A program made the translations under genes and the position numbers. From Daldinia sp. FL1419 (taxonomy: Eukaryota; Ascomycota; Sordariomycetes; Xylariales; Hypoxylaceae), in contig MU623501.1 of NCBI GenBank assembly GCA_025201765.1, forward strand, positions 1-64,000: a stretch of DNA of 64,000 bases. The letters are read 5' to 3'. Below, piece after piece: positions 63,839 to 64,000 of the stretch (position 1 is its first letter; each line of letters begins with the position of its first letter). The notes under the pieces were generated by a model, which worked only from the letters and a program-made list of their open reading frames with translations, had not been told where the DNA came from and did no database searches.

Positions 63839-63875
<37 letters not shown>
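63839..63875. repeat. 37-bp poly(A) tract
   Basis: An uninterrupted run of A follows TCCAGGTG and precedes CCCATGCAAG. It could be a homopolymer expansion or the tail of a retroposed sequence; no duplication of flanking DNA was detected. Confidence 0.8.
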
Positions 63876-63877
<2 letters not shown>

Positions 63878-63933
63878 CATGCAAGTTTTCGACCTATCGT
63901 AGCTTGTTGACGATAGTTAACCATCTACCTTCC

Positions 63934-63953
63934 AGACCAGACCAGACCAGACC
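63934..63953. repeat. Tandem AGACC repeat
   Basis: Four copies of AGACC stand directly before an ATG at 63954 that stays open to the window end (15 codons). Whether a gene begins there cannot be decided. Confidence 0.6.
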
Positions 63954-64000
63954 ATGTCTCAGAATGAAAGTCCGATAGCGAATAAGACCTGTTGCTTCTT

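Noticed and set aside
1..64000. tRNA, rRNA and CRISPR features
   Set aside because: I looked for T-loop-like GGTTCGAATCC boxes, rRNA-like stretches and regularly spaced repeats and found none that could be supported by eye; a covariance-model scan would be decisive.

Overview
The window looks like nuclear DNA of a filamentous ascomycete (Pezizomycotina, most likely a sordariomycete). The protein-coding genes carry short spliceosomal introns (about 50-130 bp, one probably 189 bp) with GTNNGT...AG borders. The proteins (Vps18, Snx41/Atg20, Ste11-type MAPKKK, Htd2, DNA ligase I) have filamentous-fungal architecture. The first 13.8 kb is a very AT-rich block with the signature of repeat-induced point mutation (RIP). 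The exact order within the class cannot be fixed from the sequence alone.

Layout. 1-13787: nested, RIP-degraded LTR retrotransposons with no surviving gene. Two LTR families are visible (204 bp and 172 bp), and several internal segments occur twice. The block ends exactly at the last base of a 172-bp LTR, after which base composition returns to normal. 14372-17407 (-): VPS18. 18591-20136 (-): LaeA/UMTA-like methyltransferase. 21944-23367 (-): nucleotide-sugar 4,6-dehydratase. 26120-27431 (+): SLC35/TPT-type nucleotide-sugar transporter. 29668-31824 (+): sorting nexin Snx41/Atg20. 32261-33164 (-): divergent V-ATPase proteolipid with a 13-nt microexon. 35572-37058 (+): GPI-type aspartic protease. 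38325-38924 (-): small cysteine-containing protein. 40199-43107 (-): DNA ligase I. 43613-44817 (+): Htd2-like mitochondrial dehydratase. 45763-48590 (-): Ste11-type MAPKKK. 50957-51505: a 549-bp element with about 108-bp terminal inverted repeats and a perfect 9-bp target duplication (Mutator-like). 51515-59565: a gene-poor stretch of about 8 kb with unassigned ORFs and one possible gene remnant. 59566-61316 (-): conserved fungal protein with an N-terminal glycogen-binding-like module. 61317-64000: no convincing gene.

Most genes are housekeeping and do not form a metabolic cluster. Themes that recur are endosome/vacuole function (Vps18, Snx41, V-ATPase proteolipid) and a divergent sugar-nucleotide pair (dehydratase and transporter). 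Ligase and HTD2 share a 505-bp divergent promoter region. Exon structures were derived by reading frames, splice consensus and conserved family motifs. Every multi-exon model given here sums to a multiple of three. I did not find a clearly new biological system. The strongest non-routine observations are the exactly resolvable TE insertions, the opposite-strand RIP between sister copies, the Mutator-like MITE, the V-ATPase paralogue with a microexon, and a GC-AG intron in the ligase gene.
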